From an uncultured Spirochaetia bacterium (GTDB lineage Bacteria; Spirochaetota; UBA4802; JAGODF01), in assembly GCA_937967705.1 (NCBI GenBank), contig CALCJG010000239.1:1-7378 (forward strand): 7,378 nucleotides of DNA, in the 5' to 3' direction. Positions 1 to 5,542 of the stretch are shown here, one piece after another. Both the position numbers and the translations under genes were made by a program. Each line of letters starts with the position of its first letter. Position 1 is the first letter of the stretch. Below the pieces are notes generated by a model. The model was not told the DNA's origin. It made no database searches and saw only the letters and a list, made by a program, of their open reading frames with translations.

Positions 1-867
1 TTCCGATCTGGGACGGCCTTTTTTCAGAAGCAGGAAGTACCATACGAGGGCGAAGAGGGGGAGCCCTATAAAGTAACTGGCGATGTGCCCGGTAAACCTG
101 CCGATAAAGTAGACCGTGAGCGCTGCTGCCGCTGCCGAAAGAAGGGCTATGCCGAAAACGGCCCCGGCGTAGAGAAGGCCGGAACGCATGATCCCCGAGG
201 GAACCATTTCCCGGGGAACGGAGCTGTCCCTTTCCGCTCCCTCCTTGATCCAGGTGCCGAACCAGTAGTAGAGCGGGGGAATCAGGAAGAGACCGTCCAT
301 ATAGAGGGTCATCGCCACGGAGCTGAACAGGAAATTGATGCCGGCTCCCGGAGCAATGCCGGCGCCGGGCGTCCAGGGCGCGCCGCCGAACATGTCCCTG
401 TCATAGAGAAAGCGGTCATATCCCAGGCCGTCCCAGCCGTAGAGCAGTATGAAGAACATGCAGAAGTATCCTATGAGCCATTGGAAGTGGGCCGCGTAGA
501 ATCGGCCTTTGGTGACGAGCCGGCTGGTAACCCAGTAGCCCAGGATGCCGAGGGCCACATTGGTCCAGCCGAAGGCCAGGACGATGAAGGGATGCTCCCC
601 CAGGCTGACTATCCCGCTGAAGACCTGCATGGTCTCCCAGCTGGGGTGTTTCAATAGAAGTATCATCCCCGTAGGGGCCCAGATGAGGGACAGGAAAAGG
701 AGGGCCTTGACGAAGTAACGGGTAATAAAGGGGGTGTCTTCTCTGCGGATGGGGTGAACCGGGTCCTTTTCCAGCCGGCCCTCCGCCGCGGCCTTGATCT
801 GCCTGCCGGAGGCCGCTGCCAGGGTGGCGCCCAGGCTGTATGCCCAGAAAACATCAACTTGAACCAT
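1..867 (-). CDS. Polytopic membrane protein of unknown function (C-terminus beyond the window)
   Basis: The frame is open from the ATG at 867 to the window edge, giving 289 residues with no stop, so the C-terminus is missing. An AAGGAG ribosome-binding site lies 7 nt upstream of the ATG. The protein is strongly hydrophobic. Likely membrane segments lie near residues 50-73, 92-113, 127-147, 178-203, 227-254 and 261-281, and a weaker one near 3-22. Loops carry aromatic and Gly/Pro-rich stretches such as YGWDGLGYDR (about 144-153) and GGAPWTPGAGIAPG. I recognise no catalytic motif, transporter signature or known family, so no function is offered. The gene is transcribed away from the repeat-rich region and is followed inside the window by nothing. 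It is a real gene by its hydrophobic periodicity, codon choice and ribosome-binding site; its role is unknown. Confidence 0.8.
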   Translation of the reverse strand, partial: MVQVDVFWAYSLGATLAAASGRQIKAAAEGRLEKDPVHPIRREDTPFITRYFVKALLFLSLIWAPTGMILLLKHPSWETMQVFSGIVSLGEHPFIVLAFGWTNVALGILGYWVTSRLVTKGRFYAAHFQWLIGYFCMFFILLYGWDGLGYDRFLYDRDMFGGAPWTPGAGIAPGAGINFLFSSVAMTLYMDGLFLIPPLYYWFGTWIKEGAERDSSVPREMVPSGIMRSGLLYAGAVFGIALLSAAAAALTVYFIGRFTGHIASYFIGLPLFALVWYFLLLKKGRPRSE

Positions 868-911
868 GATAGATCTCCTTTCTTGAGGAATGGGTATAGG
901 CTGTTGAGTAT

Positions 912-920
912 TCTATAGCA
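912..920 (-). promoter_or_regulatory. Weak candidate extended -10 box for the leftward membrane-protein gene
   Basis: Read on the minus strand this is TGC followed by TATAGA, an extended -10 arrangement matching TATAAT at four positions. It ends about 45 nt upstream of the ATG at 867. No convincing -35 box precedes it. This is a weak prediction. Confidence 0.25.
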
Positions 921-946
921 GAAAGTGTACCAAAACTCACTGGCAT

Positions 947-959
947 GGGGTCAGAGCCT
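947..959 (+). repeat. GGGGTCAGAGCCT repeat, copy 1
   Basis: This is the first of three direct copies of the 13-mer GGGGTCAGAGCCT at 947, 986 and 1030. Short GGGG-headed repeats of this sort are known to accompany REP-associated tyrosine (Y1) transposases (RAYT family). That link is family knowledge; no such transposase gene is in this window. Confidence 0.8.
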
Positions 960-985
960 GTTTTTTAGAGGAAATATACCGGAAA

Positions 986-998
986 GGGGTCAGAGCCT
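986..998 (+). repeat. GGGGTCAGAGCCT repeat, copy 2
   Basis: This is an exact second copy of the 13-mer, 39 bp downstream of copy 1 and in the same orientation. It is preceded by AAA, as is common where these repeats sit next to A/T tracts. Confidence 0.8.
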
Positions 999-1029
999 TG
1001 TATTTTTCGGCATAAAGGAGTGCGGGCGA

Positions 1030-1075
1030 GGGGTCAGAGCCTCGAGGGGAGGGGATAGAGCGAGGCTCTGACCCC
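1030..1075. repeat. Perfect 15-bp inverted repeat built from two GGGGTCAGAGCC copies (REP-pair-like)
   Basis: GGGGTCAGAGCCTCG at 1030-1044 is exactly reverse-complemented at 1061-1075, with a 16-base purine-rich spacer (1045-1060). Two head-to-head copies of a short repeat make a REPIN/BIME-like unit. With the direct copies at 947 and 986 this gives four occurrences of the core in 130 bp. The RAYT/REP assignment is by motif resemblance only. Confidence 0.8.
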
Positions 1076-1080
1076 TTTTT
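1030..1080 (+). terminator. Hairpin plus T-run; possible factor-independent terminator formed by the repeat pair
   Basis: The 15-bp stem at 1030-1044/1061-1075 is followed at once by T5 (1076-1080), the layout of an intrinsic terminator on the plus strand. No plus-strand gene ends upstream, so if it works it insulates the lipoprotein gene at 1228 from stray transcription. It may simply be a property of the repeat. Confidence 0.4.
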
Positions 1081-1153
1081 GTCCCAAATTTCGGACGGCT
1101 GATGGGACATTTGAGGGCGAAAGGAGAAATAGAGTGGACAAATGCACCACTCT
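1080..1153. repeat. Two further small inverted repeats in the non-coding stretch
   Basis: TGTCCCA at 1080-1086 pairs with TGGGACA at 1103-1109 (16-base loop). AGAGTGG at 1131-1137 pairs with CCACTCT at 1147-1153 (9-base loop). With the REP-like hairpin just upstream, the 868-1227 gap is almost continuously able to fold. I see no protein gene in it: the minus-strand reading frames across it have no ribosome-binding site and translate the repeats into low-complexity sequence. Confidence 0.5.
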
Positions 1154-1164
1154 GTTCTACTCTT

Positions 1165-1193
1165 TTGGGGACAATCCGGGGCCCTTTTAATAT
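1165..1193 (+). promoter_or_regulatory. Weak candidate promoter for the delta-60 lipoprotein gene
   Basis: TTGGGG (1165-1170) and TAATAT (1188-1193) are 17 bp apart and would start transcription near 1200, about 28 nt before the ATG. The hexamers match consensus at three and four positions only. A GGGCCC pair (1179-1184 and 1199-1204) flanks the -10 and could form a stem. Confidence 0.25.
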
Positions 1194-1214
1194 GTGATGG
1201 GCCCATAAAGGCCT

Positions 1215-1219
1215 AGGGA
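1215..1219 (+). promoter_or_regulatory. Ribosome-binding site that fixes the start at 1228
   Basis: AGGGA lies 8 nt before the ATG at 1228. It is only 2 nt from the in-frame TTG at 1222, too close to serve it, so the ATG is preferred. Confidence 0.6.
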
Positions 1220-1227
1220 TCTTGAAA

Positions 1228-2622
1228 ATGAGGACAATAAGGATTAACGGGAAAGCTCGAAAAGCCCTGATGATCCTGTGCATCGGTTTTGCATTGCTGT
1301 CCGGGTGTCTGTCGGTGCCGGAACGGCTCCCGGGGAGTAAATTTACCCTCTTTGAGGCCAACCGCCGGGGGTATCGTACCGATGTGGAGAGGACGGCCGT
1401 ACAGTCTGACGGGAAAATCGTCGTCCTGGGGAAGATTACCCTGCGGGACAGCAAATATTTCAGTGACCGGTATTTATCCGTGGTGCGGCTCAACGCGGAC
1501 GGGAGCCCCGACGGGTCCTTCCTCATGGACCGGAAACTGAGTCATCGGAAGATGACCGGTACCTGCCTGCTCCATGTCGCTCCGGACGATTCCCTCTACA
1601 TCATCCTCTATGCCAGCCCGTACAGCTTCTGGGGGAGAGACGAGAATATCCGCCTGACCCTGTTCCATCTCTCACGGGAGGGACGCCTGCTGGAGGAGCG
1701 GGGATTGGCGGAGGAGCACTTCTTCTTCCTGGATCTGAACCGCGTGCTGCCCTGTTATCCGGGGAAGGAGCTGCGGGGATTCTATCTCCTGGGCCGCTGT
1801 GTCCCACGGGAAAAGGATCCCGGGGGTGTCTCTTCCCAGAAATACTATGGGGTGATAAGAGTCGATCCCCGGGGGCATGCGGATCCCTCTTTCGAACCCC
1901 TTCCCCTGAGGAACGACGCTGGCCGGTCGCTGTCTGTAAAAGGTGCCGTCTATCCCGACGGCAGCCTCCTGCTCTGGATCAAATCCATGGGCCGGGGGGG
2001 GATGTCCCTGCAGCTTCAGCGCATCGATCCCCGGGGCAGAAGAATGGAACCCTTTTCCGCCCGTCTGGCGAAGGCCCTCCCTTCGAAGGGGGTACGGGAG
2101 ATTGAGGCCGCCGCCGGTTCGGAGGGAGGTGCGGTGCTCTGGCTGCAGATGGGTTTTTCCGGAGGCCGGCTGATCAGGCTCAGGCCGGGGGGAGGAATTG
2201 ATCCCACCTTCCGGGCCGTTGCCCTCCCTTACAACAGTATCAGCCGCCTGATTATCACCCCCCAAAAAAAGATCCTTTTATGGGGCTGCCGGAGCAGCTT
2301 TTACTCCTACAGGGCCGGGGGGAAGAGTTCGGTGATACCCCTCCGCTTTGATCCCGACGGATCGGAGGACATGAGCCTTCGGGTCAATTACCGGGGATAC
2401 GGTTTTACCGCGCTGCCGGACATTCATATGCAGGGCAGCGGCTTCCTCCTGGCCGGGAACGAGCTGATCTTTTTCAGCGGAGAGGGTCGTCCGATCCGCA
2501 CCGTTCCGCTGGGCAGCGCTGCCGATTACAGGGCAAAAGAAAGCTGCCTGGAAAAAAAGGCGGAGGCCTGCGGGAACAGCTGCCTTAAAATCCTCTTCCC
2601 CCATGGCATGAAGGTCATGTAA
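1228..2622 (+). CDS. Lipoprotein with seven delta-60 (DUF5122-type) repeats; probable beta-propeller
   Basis: The product is 464 residues. Residues 1-26 form a signal peptide ending in the lipobox LLSG before Cys27, so it should be lipidated; Leu at +2 favours the outer membrane. The rest is made of degenerate copies of the delta-60 repeat, whose pattern is DGKIVVLG, a variable stretch, then VRLNADGSPDGSF. I place units at about 59-98, 118-155, 181-222, 240-276, 298-329, 344-383 and 400-425. The first is nearly canonical; the others keep the bulky beta-strand and the (R)xDPxG turn, for example RVDPRGHADPSF and RLRPGGGIDPTF. Seven units of about 55-60 residues fit one seven-bladed propeller; the blade count is my inference. 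The family has no assigned enzymatic activity and probably binds a partner or ligand at the cell surface or in the periplasm. Cysteines at 440, 448 and 452 sit in the C-terminal tail and could form a disulfide. The gene is flanked on both sides by GGGGTCAGAGCC repeats and appears monocistronic. Confidence 0.85.
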   Translation: MRTIRINGKARKALMILCIGFALLSGCLSVPERLPGSKFTLFEANRRGYRTDVERTAVQSDGKIVVLGKITLRDSKYFSDRYLSVVRLNADGSPDGSFLMDRKLSHRKMTGTCLLHVAPDDSLYIILYASPYSFWGRDENIRLTLFHLSREGRLLEERGLAEEHFFFLDLNRVLPCYPGKELRGFYLLGRCVPREKDPGGVSSQKYYGVIRVDPRGHADPSFEPLPLRNDAGRSLSVKGAVYPDGSLLLWIKSMGRGGMSLQLQRIDPRGRRMEPFSARLAKALPSKGVREIEAAAGSEGGAVLWLQMGFSGGRLIRLRPGGGIDPTFRAVALPYNSISRLIITPQKKILLWGCRSSFYSYRAGGKSSVIPLRFDPDGSEDMSLRVNYRGYGFTALPDIHMQGSGFLLAGNELIFFSGEGRPIRTVPLGSAADYRAKESCLEKKAEACGNSCLKILFPHGMKVM

Positions 2623-2623
2623 T

Positions 2624-2744
2624 AAAAAAGGGGTCAGAGCCCCTGAAAAAGAACCCGTTCTGAGACACAGTTCCCTGTTAATTCCGATACATCCCTCCTG
2701 AAAGCCTCTCATTTATTAAGATCCGAAGCTCTGACCCCTTTTTT
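2624..2744. repeat. 121-bp element with perfect 17-bp terminal inverted repeats (MITE/REPIN-like)
   Basis: Six A bases followed by GGGGTCAGAGC (2624-2640) are exactly reverse-complemented at 2728-2744, with 87 bp between. The core is the same as in the cluster at 947-1075. The interior has no open frame of note. The element starts one base after the stop codon of the lipoprotein gene. I see no clear target-site duplication. Because the right end is followed by more T, the folded element could also end transcription from 1228-2622. This is a non-autonomous element by appearance; a RAYT-type enzyme elsewhere in the genome would be the expected partner. Confidence 0.7.
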
Positions 2745-2765
2745 TAAGAAAAAAATCCTTTTGGC

Positions 2766-2794
2766 TTGACAAAAACCTGTTATACTATATATAT
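2766..2794 (+). promoter_or_regulatory. Strong promoter for the small membrane-protein gene
   Basis: A perfect TTGACA (-35) at 2766-2771 is followed by an AT run, with TATATA at 2788-2793 giving a 16-bp spacer. TGT-TATACT (2778-2786) is alternatively an extended -10. Transcription would start near 2795-2800, leaving a leader of about 50 nt before the ATG at 2849. TATAC (2781-2785) and GTATA (2795-2799) form an inverted repeat over the -10 region, which could be an operator or merely AT-rich chance. Confidence 0.65.
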
Positions 2795-2848
2795 GTATAG
2801 CTACCAAATGAGATATCAAATAATAATTTATAATCAGGAGGCTTTCCT

Positions 2849-3250
2849 ATGAACATAAAAAGATACATTTTGGCGGGGCTGGCGGTTTTCGCCTCCCTGC
2901 AGGCCATGGATTTCCTTCAGCATGGCGTGATCCTTGCCAAAACCTACCAGGAACTCAAGCATCTCTGGCGCCCCGACATGATGTCCCTGATGTGGGTCAT
3001 GTATCTTTCCAGCCTGGTGATGTCCTTCGCCTTTGCCGGTCTCTATGTCCGGGGGTATCGGGGCGGGGGCATCAGGGACGGCCTCGTCTTCGGATTTCTC
3101 ATCGGTCTCTTCATCAATGTGATGGGCATGTTCGGCCAGTACGCCATGTACCCGCTGCCCTTTTCCCTGACGCTCCTCTGGTTCGTCTTCGGAATGATCG
3201 AGTTCCTGGTGGCGGGGGCGGTTGTGGCCCTGGTTTATCGGGAGGACTGA
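2849..3250 (+). CDS. Small four-helix integral membrane protein, unknown function
   Basis: The product is 133 residues. The ATG at 2849 has AGGAGG 7 nt upstream (2836-2841), a near-ideal site. Four hydrophobic segments are visible at about 5-27, 44-66, 76-98 and 105-129, joined by short loops, with a positively charged loop (YVRGYRGGGIRDG, 67-79) between helices 2 and 3 that should be cytoplasmic. Polar or charged residues inside or beside helices (Asp21, His25, Glu118) could matter for function. I recognise no named family; it resembles in size and layout the many small DUF-type four-helix membrane proteins. It has its own promoter and a strong terminator downstream, so it seems to be a single-gene unit with potentially high expression. 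There is no clue to its partner. Confidence 0.85.
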   Translation: MNIKRYILAGLAVFASLQAMDFLQHGVILAKTYQELKHLWRPDMMSLMWVMYLSSLVMSFAFAGLYVRGYRGGGIRDGLVFGFLIGLFINVMGMFGQYAMYPLPFSLTLLWFVFGMIEFLVAGAVVALVYRED

Positions 3251-3332
3251 GGGCGGTTCGGGATCTGATCAGAAAAGGGGGGGATGGCACAGGAAATATG
3301 GTAAACCTTGTTATAGAATAAAGAAGAGACGC

Positions 3333-3366
3333 GCAGAAGGCCGGAGACCCGGCCTTCTGCATTTTT
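3333..3366 (+). terminator. Strong factor-independent terminator between convergent genes
   Basis: A perfect 12-bp GC-rich stem, GCAGAAGGCCGG (3333-3344) with its complement at 3349-3360 and the tetraloop AGAC, is followed by A and then T5 (3362-3366). It ends the rightward membrane-protein unit. The stem may also slow leftward transcription from 3423-4457, but on that strand the following sequence is only loosely U-rich, so the leftward terminator is less certain. Confidence 0.9.
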
Positions 3367-3422
3367 CATCGTTATCCGTCGAGAAGGGTAAGACCTCCCC
3401 CTTTCTGCCGCAGGGAAAAATC

Positions 3423-4457
3423 TTATGGCAGTTCCTTCATCACCCTTTCATAAACCTCCTTGACGTCCAGGGACTCAAAGGGGGCCCGGGCAAAGGTCTC
3501 CCGGCAGAGGGCATAGACGGCCCGGTTATAAGGAGCCCTGATGCCGTACCGGTCAGCGAGCTTGAGGAAGTACCCGTTGATGGTTTCCAGCTCCGAGTCG
3601 TGGCCGCCCCGCTGAATGATGTCTTGCGCCATGCTGCTTATCACCATCTTCTTTACGTTCTTCTGGAAAAGCCCCTTGGTGATGAACCGGGGCAGTTTTG
3701 CCCCGGCCCACATGAGGGCCCATGGTGGCATGCCGCCGATCTTGCATTCCCGGAAACCCGCGGCCCTGGCGATCTGAACCCCTTCCAGCAGGAGGTTGGA
3801 GAGCAGTTTCTGGAAGATTGCCATGTCGGAAACGGGACGGAAGCCCAGCCCGATGAGGGTGGTGAGGGAATTGGTGAGATTGATGATGAGTTTGGAATGA
3901 GCGGCATCCTGAAGATGGTCCACCACCACGGTCTCCACGCCCCGGTTGAAGACGGCGGCCAGGGCCTCCGTTTCCTCCTTCAATTCGTTATGCAGCGTTC
4001 CGAAGATCAGAGGCCCCTTCTTCTGATAGCCTATGACGCCGGGCTCGTCGATCCAGGCGTTGTAGCCGATGACGCAGTAGATCACCCTGCTGAAGTATTT
4101 CGGCAGAATGCTCTGGTTCTCCACGCCGTTCTGCATGGCTAGGATGACGGGGCGGTCTCCCAGCACCTCCCTGACGGAGCGCGCCACTGCCTCCAGGCTG
4201 TAGTTTTTCACGCCTATGGCCACCACATCCGCGTCTGCAGCTTCCCGCAAATCCTGGATTACCCTGACGGGGACTTTATCCCCCTGCTCCTTGTGCCCTT
4301 CCAGGTAGGTGGTTATCCCTCTGTTTTGCAGGGCGCTGGCTATTTCGCCGCGATCCAGCAGAAAGACATTGTCGTAATGCCCGCTGACCCAGGCCCCCAC
4401 AGAGCCGCCGATGGCCCCGGCGCCCAGGATGACTATTTTGGGATGTTTGAGATTCAT
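3423..4457 (-). CDS. Ketopantoate reductase (PanE/ApbA) family oxidoreductase
   Basis: The product is 344 residues. By family, the enzyme would reduce a 2-keto acid with NADPH, classically 2-dehydropantoate to pantoate for pantothenate and CoA synthesis, in the cytoplasm. The Rossmann motif GAGAIGG is at 12-18. Recalled E. coli PanE positions map onto Lys84 (VKNY, K72), Asn110 (MQNG, N98), Lys189 (SKLIIN, K176), Asn193 (N180) and Glu289 (SELETINGYF, E256); SSMAQD at 274-279 nearly matches the E. coli motif. All catalytic residues are therefore present. It is about 40 residues longer than the E. coli enzyme, with extra sequence around 234-268 before the catalytic C-terminal helix, so the substrate may differ. 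The ATG at 4457 has AAGGAGG upstream. It lies 27 bp after the decarboxylase-like gene in a shared leftward operon, which argues for a dedicated keto-acid step rather than simple housekeeping, though true PanE cannot be excluded. Confidence 0.88.
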   Translation of the reverse strand: MNLKHPKIVILGAGAIGGSVGAWVSGHYDNVFLLDRGEIASALQNRGITTYLEGHKEQGDKVPVRVIQDLREAADADVVAIGVKNYSLEAVARSVREVLGDRPVILAMQNGVENQSILPKYFSRVIYCVIGYNAWIDEPGVIGYQKKGPLIFGTLHNELKEETEALAAVFNRGVETVVVDHLQDAAHSKLIINLTNSLTTLIGLGFRPVSDMAIFQKLLSNLLLEGVQIARAAGFRECKIGGMPPWALMWAGAKLPRFITKGLFQKNVKKMVISSMAQDIIQRGGHDSELETINGYFLKLADRYGIRAPYNRAVYALCRETFARAPFESLDVKEVYERVMKELP

Positions 4458-4484
4458 GGTGTTCCTCCTTATCGTTAGTGGCGC

Positions 4485-5387
4485 TCAACGCGCGTGGACG
4501 GCCTTCATCCATCCGGGGGTATCAGTTTCGGGAAGGTCGAAACAACTCGACATGTGCTCGGCGTAACGGAACTGGAAGGGGTGTTCCTCGATCTCCAGTT
4601 CCCGCAGTACCGCCGCCGAGGGGGTGTTTCCGATGCGGATGTACTCCCTCGAAGGACGCTGACCCTTTTTGAAAAGCAGGTTCATGAATTTCTTCACGTT
4701 GAAACGGGCCTGAAAGCAGGTTCGGCTGCGCAGGAACCCGCCCTCGAGGCGTGTGTAGAGATAGGAGCTTACGTCGAAGCTGGACGGGGACCCGTCGGTT
4801 TCCACCCGGATCGTGAGGTAGGGCTCGCCGTTTTCCTCCCTGGCCGTGGTTATGCAGTCGTTACCCTCGCGGTTCATATCGATCTGCCGGGTGACCTTGG
4901 GCAGGCCCCAGATATGGTTGCCCCGCAGGGTGTTTTCATGAGAGGTTACGGGCATGGCGGCGATGTAGTATCCGAAATGGCGGAAACTGCTCAGGATCAT
5001 GGGCAGCAGCGGCGGGTTGAACCTGGCGTTCACCATGACGGGAACGGCCACGGCGATCTCGTTGTAGGGCGCCACGCCCATCACGTTTTTGTACTCGTAG
5101 CAGGAAAAGGCCACCAGGGATCTTCCGCCGGGCATCCTGACCGGTCTGACCAGAGGGTCCAGTTCCCGGGACAACAGTTCCGCCGCTTTCTGATAGCTGC
5201 AGAGGAAGATGGCGATGGCGCAGGTCACATCGCCGTAAAAGGTGGGGAAGAGATAGTCCTTCGACACCGTGTCCGTGAGCTTCAGGGGACGCTCCGCATG
5301 CCTCAGGGTGAAACGCCGGAAGAAATCGTTTTGAAAGAGCTGGCCGTTGTCCAGCAGCCCGGCCGGTATGTCAAAGTTCGCCTTCAT
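4485..5387 (-). CDS. Acetoacetate decarboxylase superfamily protein (atypical active site)
   Basis: The product is 300 residues, against about 244 in Clostridium acetobutylicum acetoacetate decarboxylase. The family signature GNHIWGLPK (156-164) corresponds to GRELSAYPK, whose lysine forms the Schiff base; here it is Lys164. YNE at 108-110 matches YTE with catalytic Glu76 (here Glu110). In an ungapped comparison from memory Glu61 becomes Ser95 and the second lysine (K116) becomes Val165; I find no clear match for Arg29. The protein can thus form an imine with a keto substrate but may not be a true acetoacetate decarboxylase; relatives in this superfamily catalyse aldolase-dehydratase or other Schiff-base reactions. 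Both ends are longer than usual. The ATG at 5387 has AAGGAGG at 5 nt. It is the first gene of an operon with the ketopantoate-reductase homologue and lies under a TetR-type operator, so it is probably induced by a small molecule related to its substrate. Confidence 0.85.
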   Translation of the reverse strand: MKANFDIPAGLLDNGQLFQNDFFRRFTLRHAERPLKLTDTVSKDYLFPTFYGDVTCAIAIFLCSYQKAAELLSRELDPLVRPVRMPGGRSLVAFSCYEYKNVMGVAPYNEIAVAVPVMVNARFNPPLLPMILSSFRHFGYYIAAMPVTSHENTLRGNHIWGLPKVTRQIDMNREGNDCITTAREENGEPYLTIRVETDGSPSSFDVSSYLYTRLEGGFLRSRTCFQARFNVKKFMNLLFKKGQRPSREYIRIGNTPSAAVLRELEIEEHPFQFRYAEHMSSCFDLPETDTPGWMKAVHAR

Positions 5388-5436
5388 GGGTCCTCCTTGT
5401 TATTGGGGTGATGCCCGGTGCTGGGAGATCCGGGTT

Positions 5437-5467
5437 ATTATGACCGGCGGTCATTATGCATTCTAAA
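5437..5467 (-). promoter_or_regulatory. Candidate promoter of the decarboxylase-reductase operon, overlapped by operator 1
   Basis: On the minus strand, TTTAGA (5467-5462; or TTAGAA one base further on) and CATAAT (5442-5437) are separated by 19 (or 18) bp, slightly long. The perfect palindrome at 5440-5454 fills the spacer and touches the -10, so a bound repressor would block polymerase. The start would be near 5430, about 43 nt before the ATG. Confidence 0.4.
5440..5454. promoter_or_regulatory. TetR-type operator 1 (ATGACCGGCGGTCAT)
   Basis: This is a perfect 15-bp palindrome about a central base, with arms ATGACCG/CGGTCAT. GACCG-CGGTC arms are typical of TetR-family sites. It lies 52 bp upstream of the decarboxylase-like start and is identical to operator 2; the identity extends to 19 bp including flanks. 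The neighbouring TetR gene is the obvious binder, by inference. Confidence 0.85.
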
Positions 5468-5488
5468 AAAAGGAGATCGGCTCTCTCC
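5465..5488 (-). terminator. Probable factor-independent terminator of the tetR-family gene
   Basis: On the minus strand GGAGA (5488-5484) pairs with TCTCC (5476-5472) around a 7-base loop and is followed by T7 (5471-5465). The stem is only 5 bp, so efficiency is uncertain. Its place between the two operators would separate regulator transcription from that of the enzyme operon. Confidence 0.5.
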
Positions 5489-5523
5489 GGACATCACCCT
5501 CTGACTTATGATGAGACCATGAT

Positions 5524-5538
5524 ATGACCGGCGGTCAT
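5524..5538. promoter_or_regulatory. TetR-type operator 2 (ATGACCGGCGGTCAT)
   Basis: This is an exact copy of operator 1, beginning 4 bases beyond the regulator's stop codon. Centre-to-centre distance to operator 1 is 84 bp, eight turns of B-DNA at 10.5 bp per turn, so both sites face the same side and repressor-mediated looping is possible. Confidence 0.85.
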
Positions 5539-5542
5539 TATT

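Noticed and set aside
85..657. Plus-strand reading frame of 190 codons
   Set aside because: It is antisense to the leftward membrane protein, which has a better ribosome-binding site and clear membrane segments; the plus-strand product is charged and featureless.
937..1526. Minus-strand reading frames across the repeat cluster and the 5' part of the lipoprotein gene
   Set aside because: They translate the GGGGTCAGAGCC repeats into recurring short peptides, lack ribosome-binding sites and overlap a well-supported gene.
2808..2852. 14-codon reading frame whose TGA overlaps the ATG of the small membrane-protein gene, suggesting a leader peptide
   Set aside because: It has no ribosome-binding site, starts only about 10 nt from the predicted transcript end, and its overlap with the next start is easily chance.
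3222..4142. Plus-strand reading frame of 306 codons
   Set aside because: It begins inside the small membrane-protein gene, crosses the terminator and runs antisense to the ketopantoate-reductase homologue; it has no start signal or recognisable domain.
4656..4672. Sequence resembling the GGGGTCAGAGCC repeat (CTGACCCTTTTT)
   Set aside because: It lies within coding sequence for a conserved part of the decarboxylase-like protein and matches only part of the core; a chance resemblance.
4494..5411. Plus-strand reading frame of 305 codons
   Set aside because: It is antisense to the decarboxylase-like gene, whose family motifs and ribosome-binding site are clear; the plus-strand translation is low-complexity and Gly/Val/His-rich, with no domain.
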